From Erythrobacter sp. (GTDB lineage: Bacteria > Pseudomonadota > Alphaproteobacteria > Sphingomonadales > Sphingomonadaceae): a stretch of DNA of 64,000 nucleotides. The DNA is taken from the NCBI GenBank assembly GCA_009993605.1, contig JAACTB010000010.1, positions 54,091 to 118,090 of the forward strand. The letters run 5' to 3'. How positions within the stretch are numbered: position 1 is the first letter of the stretch; the number at the start of each line of letters is the position of its first letter. The notes under the pieces are model-generated. The model worked only from the letters and a program-made list of their open reading frames with translations. It had not been told where the DNA came from and searched no databases. Positions 51,384-61,806 of the stretch are shown here, piece after piece. Position numbers and translations under genes: made by a program.

Positions 51384-52967
51384 ATGGACGAATTCGACGT
51401 CATCGTGGTCGGCGGCGGCAGCGGCGGTTGCGCGGTCGCAGGCCGTTTGGCCGAGGCAGGGTACAGCGTCTGCCTGCTGGAGGCGGGCGGGCGCAACGAC
51501 ACTTTCGGGGTCAAGACCCCCGCAATGCTCGCCTTCACCGGGCCCAAGATCAATTACCGCTACGAAACCGTGCCCCAGAAGGGGCTGAACGGGCGGCGGG
51601 GCTATCAGCCGCGCGGCAAGGGGCTCGGCGGATCGTCGGCGATCAACGCGATGGTCTATATTCGCGGCAATCGCTACGATTACGACAATTGGGCGGCCCT
51701 CGGCTGCGACGGGTGGAGCTATGACGACGTGCTCCCCTATTTCAAGCGCGCCGAGCACAATGTGCGTGGGTCCGACGCCTATCACGGCGCATCCGGCCTC
51801 TTGTGGGTGAGCGACCAGAGCGCGGTAAATCCCGGCAGCCATGCCTTCGTCGAGGCCGCGACGCAGCTCCAGCTTCCGCATAATCGCGATTTCAACGGCG
51901 CGAAGCAGGAAGGCTTCGGGCTCTATCAGGTGACCCAGAAGGATGGCGAACGCTGGTCGGCCTCGCGCGGCTATGTCGAGCCGCTGCGCAAGTCGCGCAA
52001 TCTGGATGTCCGCATCGGCGTGACGGTTCAGAAGGTGGAGATCGACGATGGGCGCGTGACCGGCGTGACCTATTCGGCAGGCGACCGCCAGCGCACCGTG
52101 CGCGCTCGCGGCGGTGTCGTGATGAGCGCGGGCGCGTTCAATTCGCCGCAGATCCTTATGCTCTCGGGCATCGGGCCGGGCGATCACCTGAACGAGCATG
52201 GGATAACCGTGCAACGGGACTGCAACGCGGTCGGATCGGACCTGCAAGACCATATCGATTACGTTTCGAGCTGGGAGAGCCAGGATGACGGATTTTTCGG
52301 CGACAGCCTGAAGGGCACGGTGCGGATGGCGAAGGCGCTGATCGAGCATCGCCGCCATCGCACCGGCTTGATGACCACCCCCTATGCCGAGGCGGGTGGG
52401 TTCTGGACCGTGATGGAGGATGCGCCCGCGCCCGACATCCAGTGGCATTTCGTCCCCGCCATGCTGGAGGATCACGGGCGGACCAAGGTGAAGGGCCACG
52501 GCTTCTCGCTCCATGCCTGCGTCCTGCGGCCCGAAAGCCGGGGCACGGTGCGGCTCGCCAGCAGGCGCGCAGGCGATGCGCCCGTGATCGATCCGAATTT
52601 CCTCGCCGACGAGCGCGATCTCGAAGTGCTGAGAAAGGGCGTGCGCCTGTCGCACCGGATCGTCGATGCGCCCGCGATGCAGGCGTTCGACCCGAAGGAT
52701 CGCTATCCTATCGATCTCGACGACGATGCGGCGCTCGACGATCTCATCCGCAACCGCGCCGACACGGTCTACCACCCGGTCGGCACCTGCCGCATGGGTT
52801 CGGACGCGGACAGCGTGGTCGATCCGAAGCTGAAAGTGCGCGGGATCGAGGGGTTGTGGATCGCCGATGCCAGCGTGATGCCACGGCTCGTCAGCGGCAA
52901 CACCAATGCGCCGAGCATCATGATCGGCGAAAGATGCGCGGATTTCGTTAAGGACGCGCTGGGGTAA
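51384..52967 (+). CDS. GMC family oxidoreductase (choline dehydrogenase-like)
   Basis: 527 aa from the ATG at 51384 (AGGGAGAG upstream). FAD site VVGGGSGGCAVAGRLAEAG (about 7-25), GMC signature 1 GKGLGGSSAINAMVYIRGN (about 73-91), signature 2 GAFNSPQILMLSGIG, and C-terminal catalytic histidine in YHPVGTCRMG with the NTNAPSIMIGE end. Oxidises an alcohol; the substrate is not clear from sequence. 25 bases after the sterol desaturase gene. Confidence 0.92.
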   Translation: MDEFDVIVVGGGSGGCAVAGRLAEAGYSVCLLEAGGRNDTFGVKTPAMLAFTGPKINYRYETVPQKGLNGRRGYQPRGKGLGGSSAINAMVYIRGNRYDYDNWAALGCDGWSYDDVLPYFKRAEHNVRGSDAYHGASGLLWVSDQSAVNPGSHAFVEAATQLQLPHNRDFNGAKQEGFGLYQVTQKDGERWSASRGYVEPLRKSRNLDVRIGVTVQKVEIDDGRVTGVTYSAGDRQRTVRARGGVVMSAGAFNSPQILMLSGIGPGDHLNEHGITVQRDCNAVGSDLQDHIDYVSSWESQDDGFFGDSLKGTVRMAKALIEHRRHRTGLMTTPYAEAGGFWTVMEDAPAPDIQWHFVPAMLEDHGRTKVKGHGFSLHACVLRPESRGTVRLASRRAGDAPVIDPNFLADERDLEVLRKGVRLSHRIVDAPAMQAFDPKDRYPIDLDDDAALDDLIRNRADTVYHPVGTCRMGSDADSVVDPKLKVRGIEGLWIADASVMPRLVSGNTNAPSIMIGERCADFVKDALG

Positions 52968-53007
52968 TCGAGTTGCGCGTTTTGGTGCGCCCGGCCTCGT
53001 AGAATCC

Positions 53008-53083
53008 GTCACCCCCGCGCAGGCGGGGGTCCAGGCCTTCGGGAGCGGCGCTAGCTGGATCCCCGCCTGCGCGGGGATGACGA
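53008..53083. repeat. Pair of inverted REP palindromes
   Basis: Units at 53008-53035 (ACCCCCGCGCAGGCGGGGGT) and 53055-53083 (GGATCCCCGCCTGCGCGGGG), opposite orientations, in the gap after the GMC gene. Same family as the units around the GIY-YIG gene. Confidence 0.85.
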
Positions 53084-53152
53084 GGCTGGGAGGGTAGCTC
53101 TCGATGTCGGGGTCCAAGCCGAGAGCGCGGGCACCAAGGAACGTGCGTTAAG

Positions 53153-53391
53153 GTTTTGTTTTCCGCACGCGCGTCCGCGCTCGCGATATCCTCGCGCCTG
53201 ACGACGCTGCGGGCGGGCAGTCGCCCTTGCGGACCCTGCGGGTCCGAGCTCCGCCACCAAGCCTAAAGGCTGGGAATGGTCCGGTCCGCGACCAGCGGAC
53301 CGCAAGGGCACGCGCCCGCCCCGCAGGTGCCTCGAAGCGAAGCTGAGGGAACAGCGCCGAGGACGAACCGGCGCAGGCCGGTTCGAAACTT
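53153..53391 (+). repeat. Dispersed multi-hairpin repeat, copy D
   Basis: About 239 bases, full length, in the same order as copy A: CCGCACGCG, CCTCGCGCCTGACG, GGACCCTGCGGGTCC, GGTCCGCGACCAGCGGACC, GAGGACGAACCGGCGC, GGCCGGTTCGAAAC. This copy is outside the GTA cluster. The 550-base gap 52968-53517 holds only the REP pair, this repeat and the amt terminator; no gene was seen. Confidence 0.85.
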
Positions 53392-53392
53392 A

Positions 53393-53430
53393 AAAAAAGG
53401 CCGGAACTCCGTCTGGGAGCTCCGGCCTTA
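53393..53430 (-). terminator. Intrinsic terminator of the glnK-amt operon
   Basis: On the minus strand GGCCGGAGCTCC and GGAGTTCCGGCC pair around CAGAC (one G-U), followed by seven T. It lies 88 bases after the amt stop and is directly continuous with the end of repeat copy D. Confidence 0.9.
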
Positions 53431-53517
53431 GTCTCATGTTCGCAGGAGGAACAAGGGTTGGCGGGGAGAAGGATAGGAGAGAGGAGAGAGAACCCCCGCC
53501 CCGCCAATTCGGTAGGA

Positions 53518-54900
<1,383 letters not shown>

Positions 54901-54926
54901 CGTGGTCCCTCTGGTTCCGATACGGC

Positions 54927-55265
54927 TCATAGCGCGGTGTCTCCCGTTTCGCCGGTGCGGATGCGCGTCGCGGCGGCGAGGTCGAGCACGAAGATCTTGC
55001 CGTCCCCGATGGCCTCGGTGCTGGCGGTCTGCTGGATCGTTTCGACGACCTGCGGCGCGAGATCGTCGCTCGCGGCGATCTCCAGCTTCACCTTCGGCAG
55101 CATGTTGGTCGAATATTCGGCGCCGCGGTAGATTTCGGTCTGACCCTTCTGGCGCCCGAAACCCTTCACTTCCGAAACGGTCATGCCAGCAACACCGATC
55201 GCACCGAGGGCTTCGCGCACCTCGTCGAGCTTGAACGGCTTGATGACGGCGATGATGTATTTCAC
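54927..55265 (-). CDS. glnK: P-II nitrogen regulatory protein GlnK
   Basis: 112 aa from GTG 55265, the exact family length; the ATG at 55274 has its site too close. Uridylylation Tyr51 is in the T-loop EYSTNMLPKVK; GFGRQKG and the C-terminal B-loop signature are intact. It binds ATP and 2-oxoglutarate and plugs AmtB when nitrogen is plentiful. Stop overlaps the longer amt start (ATGA). Confidence 0.95.
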   Translation of the reverse strand: MKYIIAVIKPFKLDEVREALGAIGVAGMTVSEVKGFGRQKGQTEIYRGAEYSTNMLPKVKLEIAASDDLAPQVVETIQQTASTEAIGDGKIFVLDLAAATRIRTGETGDTAL

Positions 55266-55319
55266 GTCGCGCATCCCCCTTGTCAAAGGCCGGGCCCGAT
55301 CCCGGCTCTCGCAAGTGCA

Positions 55320-55334
55320 GCAAAACGTGTGCCA
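55320..55334 (-). promoter_or_regulatory. Sigma54 promoter of glnK-amt
   Basis: Minus-strand TGGCAC-A-CGTT-TTGC matches the -24/-12 consensus with the correct 10-base distance between GG and GC. Transcription should begin near 55308, leaving a leader of about 43 bases. It fits NtrC control of ammonium uptake; no NtrC site was recognised upstream. Confidence 0.8.
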
Positions 55335-55410
55335 AACCGCTAAACCGCGCAATAACAACACACTACGCGGGCGGGTTTCGATAACCTTTGTTTAACGAAT
55401 AGGCTCTTGC

Positions 55411-56112
55411 CTAAATATTGGGCAGTTCCAAGGTCGCCGTCACGGGCAGATGGTCCGACGCGATCGCTGACAGAGCGGTGTGGTGCGCGCCGCTGGCGAT
55501 CACTGAAAACGCGGCGGAGGCGACCAGCCGGTCGAGCCGGGCGATCGGTTTGCGGCTGGGGAAGCTCGCGCCGGGCGTGATCAGCGTCCACCGATCGCCG
55601 AATTCCCGCATCGCGCCGGTGCTGCGGCCCCATTGGTTGAAATCGCCCGCGATGACCGTGGGGCAGTCGCCTTCGCATTCGCTCACGAATTTCAGCAGCG
55701 CGCGGACCTGCGCGCGGCGGCGCAGACCCGAGAGGTCGAGATGGGTGCCGATGATGCGAACGCGCGCGCCTTCGTGTCGCACCACCGCGCAGGCCGCCCC
55801 GCGTGGCTCGATCGTCGGCAGGTCCAGCGCCTCGCCGCTTTCGATCGCCATATCGCGCCGCACCAAGATCGCATTGCCATGCCAGCCGATGCTGCGTGGC
55901 CGTTTCGCCACGGGAACCACGCGCCACGGCGTGTCGTCGAGCAGCGCCTTGGGCAGCACGCTGGCGCGATCGCCCAGCCGCAGATCGGCTTCCTGCAGGG
56001 CGATGACGTCGGCATCGACCTCGCGCAGCACCGCGATGATCCGCTCAGGGTCGCGCCTTCGATCGACGCCGACGGCCTTGTGGATGTTGTAGCTGGCGAA
56101 TGTGAGCTTCAC
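55411..56112 (-). CDS. Endonuclease/exonuclease/phosphatase family protein
   Basis: 233 aa from GTG 56112. EEP fold: ASYNIHKAVGVD (about 5-16), ALQEADLRLG with the metal-binding Glu, GTHLDLSG, AGDFNQWG, and ASDHLPVTATL with Asp-His. Could act on nucleic acids or phospholipids. The start is 5 bases past the stop of the alpha/beta hydrolase. Confidence 0.9.
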   Translation of the reverse strand: MKLTFASYNIHKAVGVDRRRDPERIIAVLREVDADVIALQEADLRLGDRASVLPKALLDDTPWRVVPVAKRPRSIGWHGNAILVRRDMAIESGEALDLPTIEPRGAACAVVRHEGARVRIIGTHLDLSGLRRRAQVRALLKFVSECEGDCPTVIAGDFNQWGRSTGAMREFGDRWTLITPGASFPSRKPIARLDRLVASAAFSVIASGAHHTALSAIASDHLPVTATLELPNI

Positions 56113-56116
56113 GCGC

Positions 56117-56986
56117 TCAGAGGAAGTCGCGCAAGGTTTGCATGAAGCGATCGAACTGATCGTGGTGCAGCCAGTGTCCGGCATTTTCGAACTCGATCAC
56201 TTTCGCATTTTCGAAATGCTCCAGCCGCCCATCGCCTTGCGGGTTGGAAGCCCAGCTGTCCGCGCCATAAAGCAGCAGGGTCGGCGCGGTGATCGCGGCC
56301 CAGGTCTGGTGGAGGAATTCGTCCGCCACATCCTCGACATGCCAGACGTTCAGATGCGGATCGAACTTCCAGCTATAGGTTCCGTCCTCGTTGCGGGTGA
56401 CCCCATGCAGCGTCAGATGGCGGGCCTGCGCTTCGGTGAGGTAGCTATTCTCCTCGATCATGCGCGCGAAGGCAGCTTCGATGCTCTCGTATTTGCGGGG
56501 GCTTCGGGCGGCGGCGGCGCGCTTCTTTTCGATCCATTCGGCCATGCGCCGGGGATAGGGATCGGCGCGCATCTCTTCCTGCCGCTTGGGACTGGGGCCG
56601 AGCCCTTCGATGGCGACGATCTTGCGGACCTTGTCGGGAAACGTCCCGGCATAACGCAGCGCGACATTGCCACCCATCGAATGGCTGACGATGGTGACTT
56701 CGTCGTCGCCAAGCTGATGGACGAGCTGGGCAAGGTCGTAGACCATGTCCTGGACGTTGTAATTGCCGTCGCTTACCCAGTCCGAATCGCCGTGGCCGCG
56801 ATGATCGAAGGCGACGACGTGCCAGTCCTCGCGCAAGTGCTCCGCCACCCAGTCCCAGCTGCGCGCATGATCGCGCCCGCCATGGACGAGCATCAGCAGC
56901 GGTTTTTTGGGATTGCCCCAGTCGAGGTAATTGAGGCGCAGGCGCTGCGAGACGAAAGTCTGCGAGGTGGGTCCGGTGAGAGTCAT
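56117..56986 (-). CDS. Alpha/beta hydrolase
   Basis: 289 aa. Oxyanion region LVHGGRDHARSWD, nucleophile elbow SHSMGGN (about 101-107), acid in LLYGADSW and histidine in NAGHWLHHDQ. The lid region is helical and charged. Substrate unknown. Co-oriented with the EEP gene downstream and prfC upstream. Confidence 0.9.
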   Translation of the reverse strand: MTLTGPTSQTFVSQRLRLNYLDWGNPKKPLLMLVHGGRDHARSWDWVAEHLREDWHVVAFDHRGHGDSDWVSDGNYNVQDMVYDLAQLVHQLGDDEVTIVSHSMGGNVALRYAGTFPDKVRKIVAIEGLGPSPKRQEEMRADPYPRRMAEWIEKKRAAAARSPRKYESIEAAFARMIEENSYLTEAQARHLTLHGVTRNEDGTYSWKFDPHLNVWHVEDVADEFLHQTWAAITAPTLLLYGADSWASNPQGDGRLEHFENAKVIEFENAGHWLHHDQFDRFMQTLRDFL

Positions 56987-57035
56987 GCCAGCGGTTTGAA
57001 ATCCTCCGCGCCGCTGCGCAAGCCCGTTCGCCCGA

Positions 57036-58571
57036 TTATCGCTCCTTCGTCGCCGAGAATTTCAGCTCCGGGTTCTTCTCTTCCTGATAGCCGACATCCC
57101 ACGGGCTCTTGGCCATGAAGACGAGGTCTCCGTCGCGATCCTTCGCAAGATTGGCGCGGTTGAAGCTTTCGAACTGGTCCAGGGCCTTGGCATCGCCCGA
57201 CACCCAGCGCGCGGTGGCGAACGGCGCGGCTTCGAGCGCGGCCTCCACCTTGTATTCCGCCGACAGGCGCGAAATGAGCACTTCCAATTGCAATTGACCG
57301 ACCACGCCGACGATCCACTGCGCCCCGATCTCTGGATAGAAGACCTGGATCACGCCCTCTTCCGAAAGATCGTCGAGCGCCTTCCTGAGTTGCTTGGTCT
57401 TGGTCGGATCCTTCAATTGGACGCGGCGCAGGATTTCCGGCGCGAAATTGGGCAGGCCGGTAAAGCGCACCTTGTTGGTCTCGCTCAACGTGTCGCCCAC
57501 GCGCAGGGTGCCGTGATTGGGAATGCCGATGATGTCGCCCGGCTCGGCCGTATCGGCCAGCTCGCGGTCCTGCGCGAAGAACAGGATCGGCGAATGCACC
57601 GCGATCGGCTTGCCGAGGCCGCTCGGCGTCAGCTTCATGCCGCGTTTGAACGTGCCCGAAACCTGCCGCATGAAGGCGATCCGGTCGCGGTGATTGGGGT
57701 CCATATTGGCCTGAACCTTGAAGATGAAGCCCGTCACCTCGTCATGGTCCGGCCCGATCTTGTCCTCGCCCGCAGGCTGGGGGCGCGGCGGCGGTGCGAA
57801 TTCCGCGATCGCCTCGATCAGTTCGGTGACGCCGAAATTCTTCAGCGCCGATCCGAAATAGACCGGCGTCAGATCGCCGTTGCGATAGGCGTCGAGATCG
57901 AATTCGGGATAGCCGATCTGCGCCAGTTCGACATTCTCGGCTACCTTCTCGGGCAGCTCGACATCCGCCTCGCGCTTGCCCTTGAACTCCTTGGACGGAC
58001 CTTCGGGCCGCGCGACGCAGCCGGTCGAAAAATCGAGCACGCCCTGAAATTCGCCGCCCATCCCGACCGGATAGGCCTGGGGGCTCACGTCCAGCGCCAG
58101 CATGTCCGCGATCTCGTCGAGCAGTTCGAAGACCGGGCGCCCCTCGCGATCGACCTTGTTGACGAAGGTGATGATCGGCACGCTGCGCAGGCGACAGACT
58201 TCGAACAGCTTCCGCGTCTGCGGCTCGATCCCCTTGGCCGCGTCGATCACCATGATGGCGGAATCGACTGCGGTCAGCGTGCGATAGGTGTCTTCCGAGA
58301 AATCCTCGTGCCCCGGTGTGTCGAGCAGGTTGAAAGTGATCCCGTCCCGCTCGAACGTCATGACCGAGCTGGTCACGGAAATCCCGCGCTGCTGTTCGAT
58401 CTTCATCCAGTCCGAGCGTGCCCGCCGCGCCTGGCCGCGCGCCTTGACCTCGCCGGCGAGATGGATCGCGCCGCCGGTGAGCAGCAGCTTCTCGGTCAGC
58501 GTCGTCTTGCCTGCGTCAGGGTGCGAGATGATGGCGAAGGTACGGCGGGAGTTCTGGGCGGTGGAAGTCAT
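57036..58571 (-). CDS. prfC: Peptide chain release factor 3
   Basis: 511 aa GTPase that recycles RF1/RF2 from the ribosome. G1 SHPDAGKTTL (about 16-25), G2 region QRGISVTSSVM, G3 DTPGHEDFSEDTYR, G4 NKVDREGR. Domains II and III are complete at the C-terminus. The 49-base gap to the hydrolase gene shows no terminator. Confidence 0.96.
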   Translation of the reverse strand: MTSTAQNSRRTFAIISHPDAGKTTLTEKLLLTGGAIHLAGEVKARGQARRARSDWMKIEQQRGISVTSSVMTFERDGITFNLLDTPGHEDFSEDTYRTLTAVDSAIMVIDAAKGIEPQTRKLFEVCRLRSVPIITFVNKVDREGRPVFELLDEIADMLALDVSPQAYPVGMGGEFQGVLDFSTGCVARPEGPSKEFKGKREADVELPEKVAENVELAQIGYPEFDLDAYRNGDLTPVYFGSALKNFGVTELIEAIAEFAPPPRPQPAGEDKIGPDHDEVTGFIFKVQANMDPNHRDRIAFMRQVSGTFKRGMKLTPSGLGKPIAVHSPILFFAQDRELADTAEPGDIIGIPNHGTLRVGDTLSETNKVRFTGLPNFAPEILRRVQLKDPTKTKQLRKALDDLSEEGVIQVFYPEIGAQWIVGVVGQLQLEVLISRLSAEYKVEAALEAAPFATARWVSGDAKALDQFESFNRANLAKDRDGDLVFMAKSPWDVGYQEEKNPELKFSATKER

Positions 58572-58588
58572 ATCAGGTCTCTGCTGTC

Positions 58589-58664
58589 GTCATCCCCGCG
58601 ACGGCGGGGATCCAAGGGCGGTCAGTCAAGGCGCTTGCTGGATTCCCGCCATCGCGGGAATAAC
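58589..58664. repeat. Pair of inverted REP palindromes between prfC and the SDR gene
   Basis: Units at 58589-58614 (CATCCCCGCGACGGCGGGGAT) and 58638-58664 (GGATTCCCGCCATCGCGGGAA), opposite orientations with about 23 bases between. They fill most of the 99-base gap. Confidence 0.85.
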
Positions 58665-58670
58665 GGGGAG

Positions 58671-59420
58671 CTAGGGCTCTCTGGCCACGCGGAAGCCCGC
58701 GAAATCCTGATTGACCGGCATCGGTTCCAATCGATTGATATTGAGATGCGGCGGCAATTCCGCCACCCATTTGATCATCATCGCGATATCCTCGCCCGTC
58801 ATCGGATCGGAACCGCGATAAAGATCGTCCGACGCCTGCTGGCTGCCCGTCCGCACCAGCGTGAATTCGGTTTCCACCATGCCGGGCTCGATACTCGTCA
58901 CGCGCACGCCGGTGCCGTGAAGATCCGCGCGCAGCGCCAGCGTGAAGTGGTTCGCAAAGGCCTTGGACCCGGCATAGACGTTGCCGCCCGGATAGACGTA
59001 ATTCCCCGCAACCGAGCCCAGCGCGATGATCGCGCCCTTGCGCTCGATAAGGCCGGGCAAAAGCTTGCGCGTCAGCTTGACCATGGCGGTGACGTTGGTG
59101 TCGATCATGGTCTGCCAATCGTCGAGATCGGCCTCCTGCGCGGGGCTGAGGCCCTGCGCGAGCCCGGCATTGTTCACCAGCAGGTCGATCTTCGCGAAAT
59201 CGCCGGGCAGCGCCGCGATGGCCTGATCCATCGCGGCCTCGTCGCGCACGTCGAACACGGCGGCGTGGACCTTGTCGGCCCCCAGCTCGCTGACCAGCGC
59301 GTCCAGCCGTTCCTTGCGGCGCCCGGTCGCGACGCAGCGCCAGCCACCTGCCACGAGCGCGCGCACGGTGGCTTCTCCGATCCCGGCGGTGGCTCCGGTG
59401 ACGAATGCGGTCTTGGTCAT
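58671..59420 (-). CDS. Short-chain dehydrogenase, YdfG-like
   Basis: 249 aa. NAD(P) motif TGATAGIG (about 8-15), NNAG (about 89-92), active site Ser in LGSVAG, and YAGSK (Tyr-x-x-x-Lys). Ends with RLEPMPVNQDFAGFRV like the NADP-dependent 3-hydroxy acid dehydrogenases. Its ATG is 1 base from the pheT stop, so it is the last gene of the phe operon. Confidence 0.9.
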   Translation of the reverse strand: MTKTAFVTGATAGIGEATVRALVAGGWRCVATGRRKERLDALVSELGADKVHAAVFDVRDEAAMDQAIAALPGDFAKIDLLVNNAGLAQGLSPAQEADLDDWQTMIDTNVTAMVKLTRKLLPGLIERKGAIIALGSVAGNYVYPGGNVYAGSKAFANHFTLALRADLHGTGVRVTSIEPGMVETEFTLVRTGSQQASDDLYRGSDPMTGEDIAMMIKWVAELPPHLNINRLEPMPVNQDFAGFRVAREP

Positions 59421-59421
59421 A

Positions 59422-61806
59422 TCAGCCTCTCAACTCCGCGCCCTGCTTGCTCGCAGCGGCGACGATCCTGTCGGACAATGCCTTGATCTCCGCCTCGGTG
59501 AAGCTCTTCTCGCCAGGCTGGAGCGTGACTTCGAGGGCGAGCGATTTCCTGCCTTCGGGCACGCCCGCGCCTGCGAACACGTCGAAGACGCGCGCATCGA
59601 CGATGGCCTGCTTGTCCGCGCCGCGCACCGCCTTGACCAGATCTCCCGCCGCGAGATCGGCGGGGACGAGGAACGCGAAATCGCGCGTGATCGCCTGTAA
59701 GGCGGGCGGCGCATAGGCAGGTCGGGCGAACCCGGCATTCTTTTTCGCCGGAACCGCGTCGAGATAGATCTCCACCGCGACCACCGGTCCATCGAGGTCG
59801 AAGGCCTTCACCGTCGCCGGGTGCAGAGCACCGAAGCGGGCGAGCACGTTCTTGGGCCCGAGACGCAGGGTAGCGGACTGGCCGGGATGGAACTGCGCAC
59901 CGGCTTCCCCGAATACCATCAGATTGTCGACCGGCGAGCCTGCCGCTTCGAGCAGTGCCAGCGCCTCCGCCTTTGCGTCATAGGCATCGAAGCCCTTCGC
60001 CTTGCCGTCGCTCCATCCGCGCTGCGTCTTCTCGCCTGCCAGCACGACACCCAGCGTCGGCTTCTCGTCGCTCGCGCCGTTTGGCCCACGGAAATAGCGT
60101 CTGCCGATCTCGAACAGGCGCGAGGTGTCGGCGCCGCGATCTGCGTTGCGCCTGGCCGCCATCAACAGGCCCGGCAGCAGTGAGGGGCGCATCGCCTTCA
60201 GATCCTCGCTGATCGGATTGTCCAGCACCCACAGATCCGCACCGTCGGCGAAATGCTGCGCTTCCTGCGTCGGCAGGAAGCTCCACGTCACAGCCTCGTT
60301 CAGCCCGCGCGCCGCCGCCGCCCGGCGCAGTCTGCGCTCGGTCAGCTGGAGCGGAGACGCGGTCGGCTTGGCGACGCCTTCCGCACGCGGCAGAGCAACG
60401 CTTTCGACCTTGTCGAGGCCATATATGCGCACGACTTCCTCGACCAGATCGGCCGGCCCTTCGATATCGTGGCGGCGCGGCGGGCAGGTGACCTGCCAAT
60501 CGCCTGCGACCTCGAAATCGAGCGCTTCGAGAATGCGCTTCTGCTCGCCCTCGGCCACGTCGACGCCGCCGAGCGTCGCGGTCAGCTTGGGATCGAAGGC
60601 GACCCGCCTCGGCTCGACCGGCGGATTGCCCGCCCGCGTCACTGCGCCGGGCGTCCCGCCGCAGGTCTTGAGGATAAGGCTGGTCAGAATATCCAGCCCT
60701 TCGTCGAGGAAGGCCGGATCGACGCCGCGCTCGAACCGGGTGCGCGCATCGCTCGCAATGCCGAGCTTGCGGCCGGTCACACCGATCGCCTCGGGATCGA
60801 AATAGGCGATTTCGAGCAGGACATCGGTGGTCGCGTCGGTCGCGCCCGAATGCTCACCGCCCATGATCCCGCCGATATCGTGGACCTGCGTGTCGTCGGC
60901 GATCACGGTCATGCTGGAATCGAGCGTATAGATCTTCTCGTTCAGCGCCTCGACCGTCTCGCCATCTTTTGCGCGGCGCGCGGTGACGGGGCCGCTCAAT
61001 TTCGCGAGATCGTAGACATGCGCCGGGCGCCCGAAGGCGAGCATCAGGTAATTGGTGCAATCGACCAGCGCGCTGATGGGCCGCTGGCCCGCGGCTTTCA
61101 GGCGGCGCTGCATCCAGGCCGGGCTCGGGCCGTTGGTCACGCCCGTAATGGTGCGGGCGTAGAAGGCCGGACAACCCTGCTCGTCCTCTATACGGATATC
61201 GGGCGCCGCCCCTTCGCCTCCGACCGGTTCGGCGGTGACGGGCTTCAATGTCCCCAGCCCCGCCGCCGCGAGATCGCGCGCGATGCCGAGCACGCCCATG
61301 CAATCGGGCCGGTTCGGCGTGATCGCCACGTCGAAGACGGGCGAGACGTCGCTGTATTCGGCGAACGCCGCGCCGACCGGAGCATCGGCGGGCAGTTCGA
61401 TGATCCCGTCATGCTCTTCGCCCAGTTCGAGCTCGCGCACCGAGCACATCATTCCGTTCGATTCGACGCCGCGGATCGCGCTCTTGCGCAATTCCATTCC
61501 GTTCGCAGGCACGACCGCACCGGGCAGGCCGAGCACGCCCTTCATGCCCGCACGCGCATTGGGCGCGCCGCAAACGACCTGCAACGGTTCCGCATCGCCG
61601 GTGGAAACGGTCAGCACCTGCAATTTGTCGGCATCGGGGTGGGGGCCGGCGGTCAGCACTTCCGCCACGCGGAAACCGGCGAGCTTTTCCGCCGGATCCT
61701 CGATCCCTTCGACCTCGTGGCCGATGCGATTGAGCGTGGCTGCAATCTCCTGAACCGACGCATCGGTTTCGAGGAAATATTTCAGCCATTCGAGCGAGAA
61801 TTTCAT
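59422..61806 (-). CDS. pheT: Phenylalanyl-tRNA synthetase beta chain
   Basis: 794 aa. N-terminal tRNA-binding EMAP-like domain (about 40-150), B3/B4 with editing site, B5, and C-terminal FDX-ACB anticodon-binding domain ([31 protein letters not shown]). Start overlaps the pheS stop. Works as alpha2-beta2 with PheS. Confidence 0.96.
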   Translation of the reverse strand: MKFSLEWLKYFLETDASVQEIAATLNRIGHEVEGIEDPAEKLAGFRVAEVLTAGPHPDADKLQVLTVSTGDAEPLQVVCGAPNARAGMKGVLGLPGAVVPANGMELRKSAIRGVESNGMMCSVRELELGEEHDGIIELPADAPVGAAFAEYSDVSPVFDVAITPNRPDCMGVLGIARDLAAAGLGTLKPVTAEPVGGEGAAPDIRIEDEQGCPAFYARTITGVTNGPSPAWMQRRLKAAGQRPISALVDCTNYLMLAFGRPAHVYDLAKLSGPVTARRAKDGETVEALNEKIYTLDSSMTVIADDTQVHDIGGIMGGEHSGATDATTDVLLEIAYFDPEAIGVTGRKLGIASDARTRFERGVDPAFLDEGLDILTSLILKTCGGTPGAVTRAGNPPVEPRRVAFDPKLTATLGGVDVAEGEQKRILEALDFEVAGDWQVTCPPRRHDIEGPADLVEEVVRIYGLDKVESVALPRAEGVAKPTASPLQLTERRLRRAAAARGLNEAVTWSFLPTQEAQHFADGADLWVLDNPISEDLKAMRPSLLPGLLMAARRNADRGADTSRLFEIGRRYFRGPNGASDEKPTLGVVLAGEKTQRGWSDGKAKGFDAYDAKAEALALLEAAGSPVDNLMVFGEAGAQFHPGQSATLRLGPKNVLARFGALHPATVKAFDLDGPVVAVEIYLDAVPAKKNAGFARPAYAPPALQAITRDFAFLVPADLAAGDLVKAVRGADKQAIVDARVFDVFAGAGVPEGRKSLALEVTLQPGEKSFTEAEIKALSDRIVAAASKQGAELRG

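Noticed and set aside
57288-59486. 732-codon plus-strand frame opposite prfC and the SDR gene
   Set aside because: A shadow of high-GC codon use; it crosses REP units and two genuine minus-strand genes and shows no domain.
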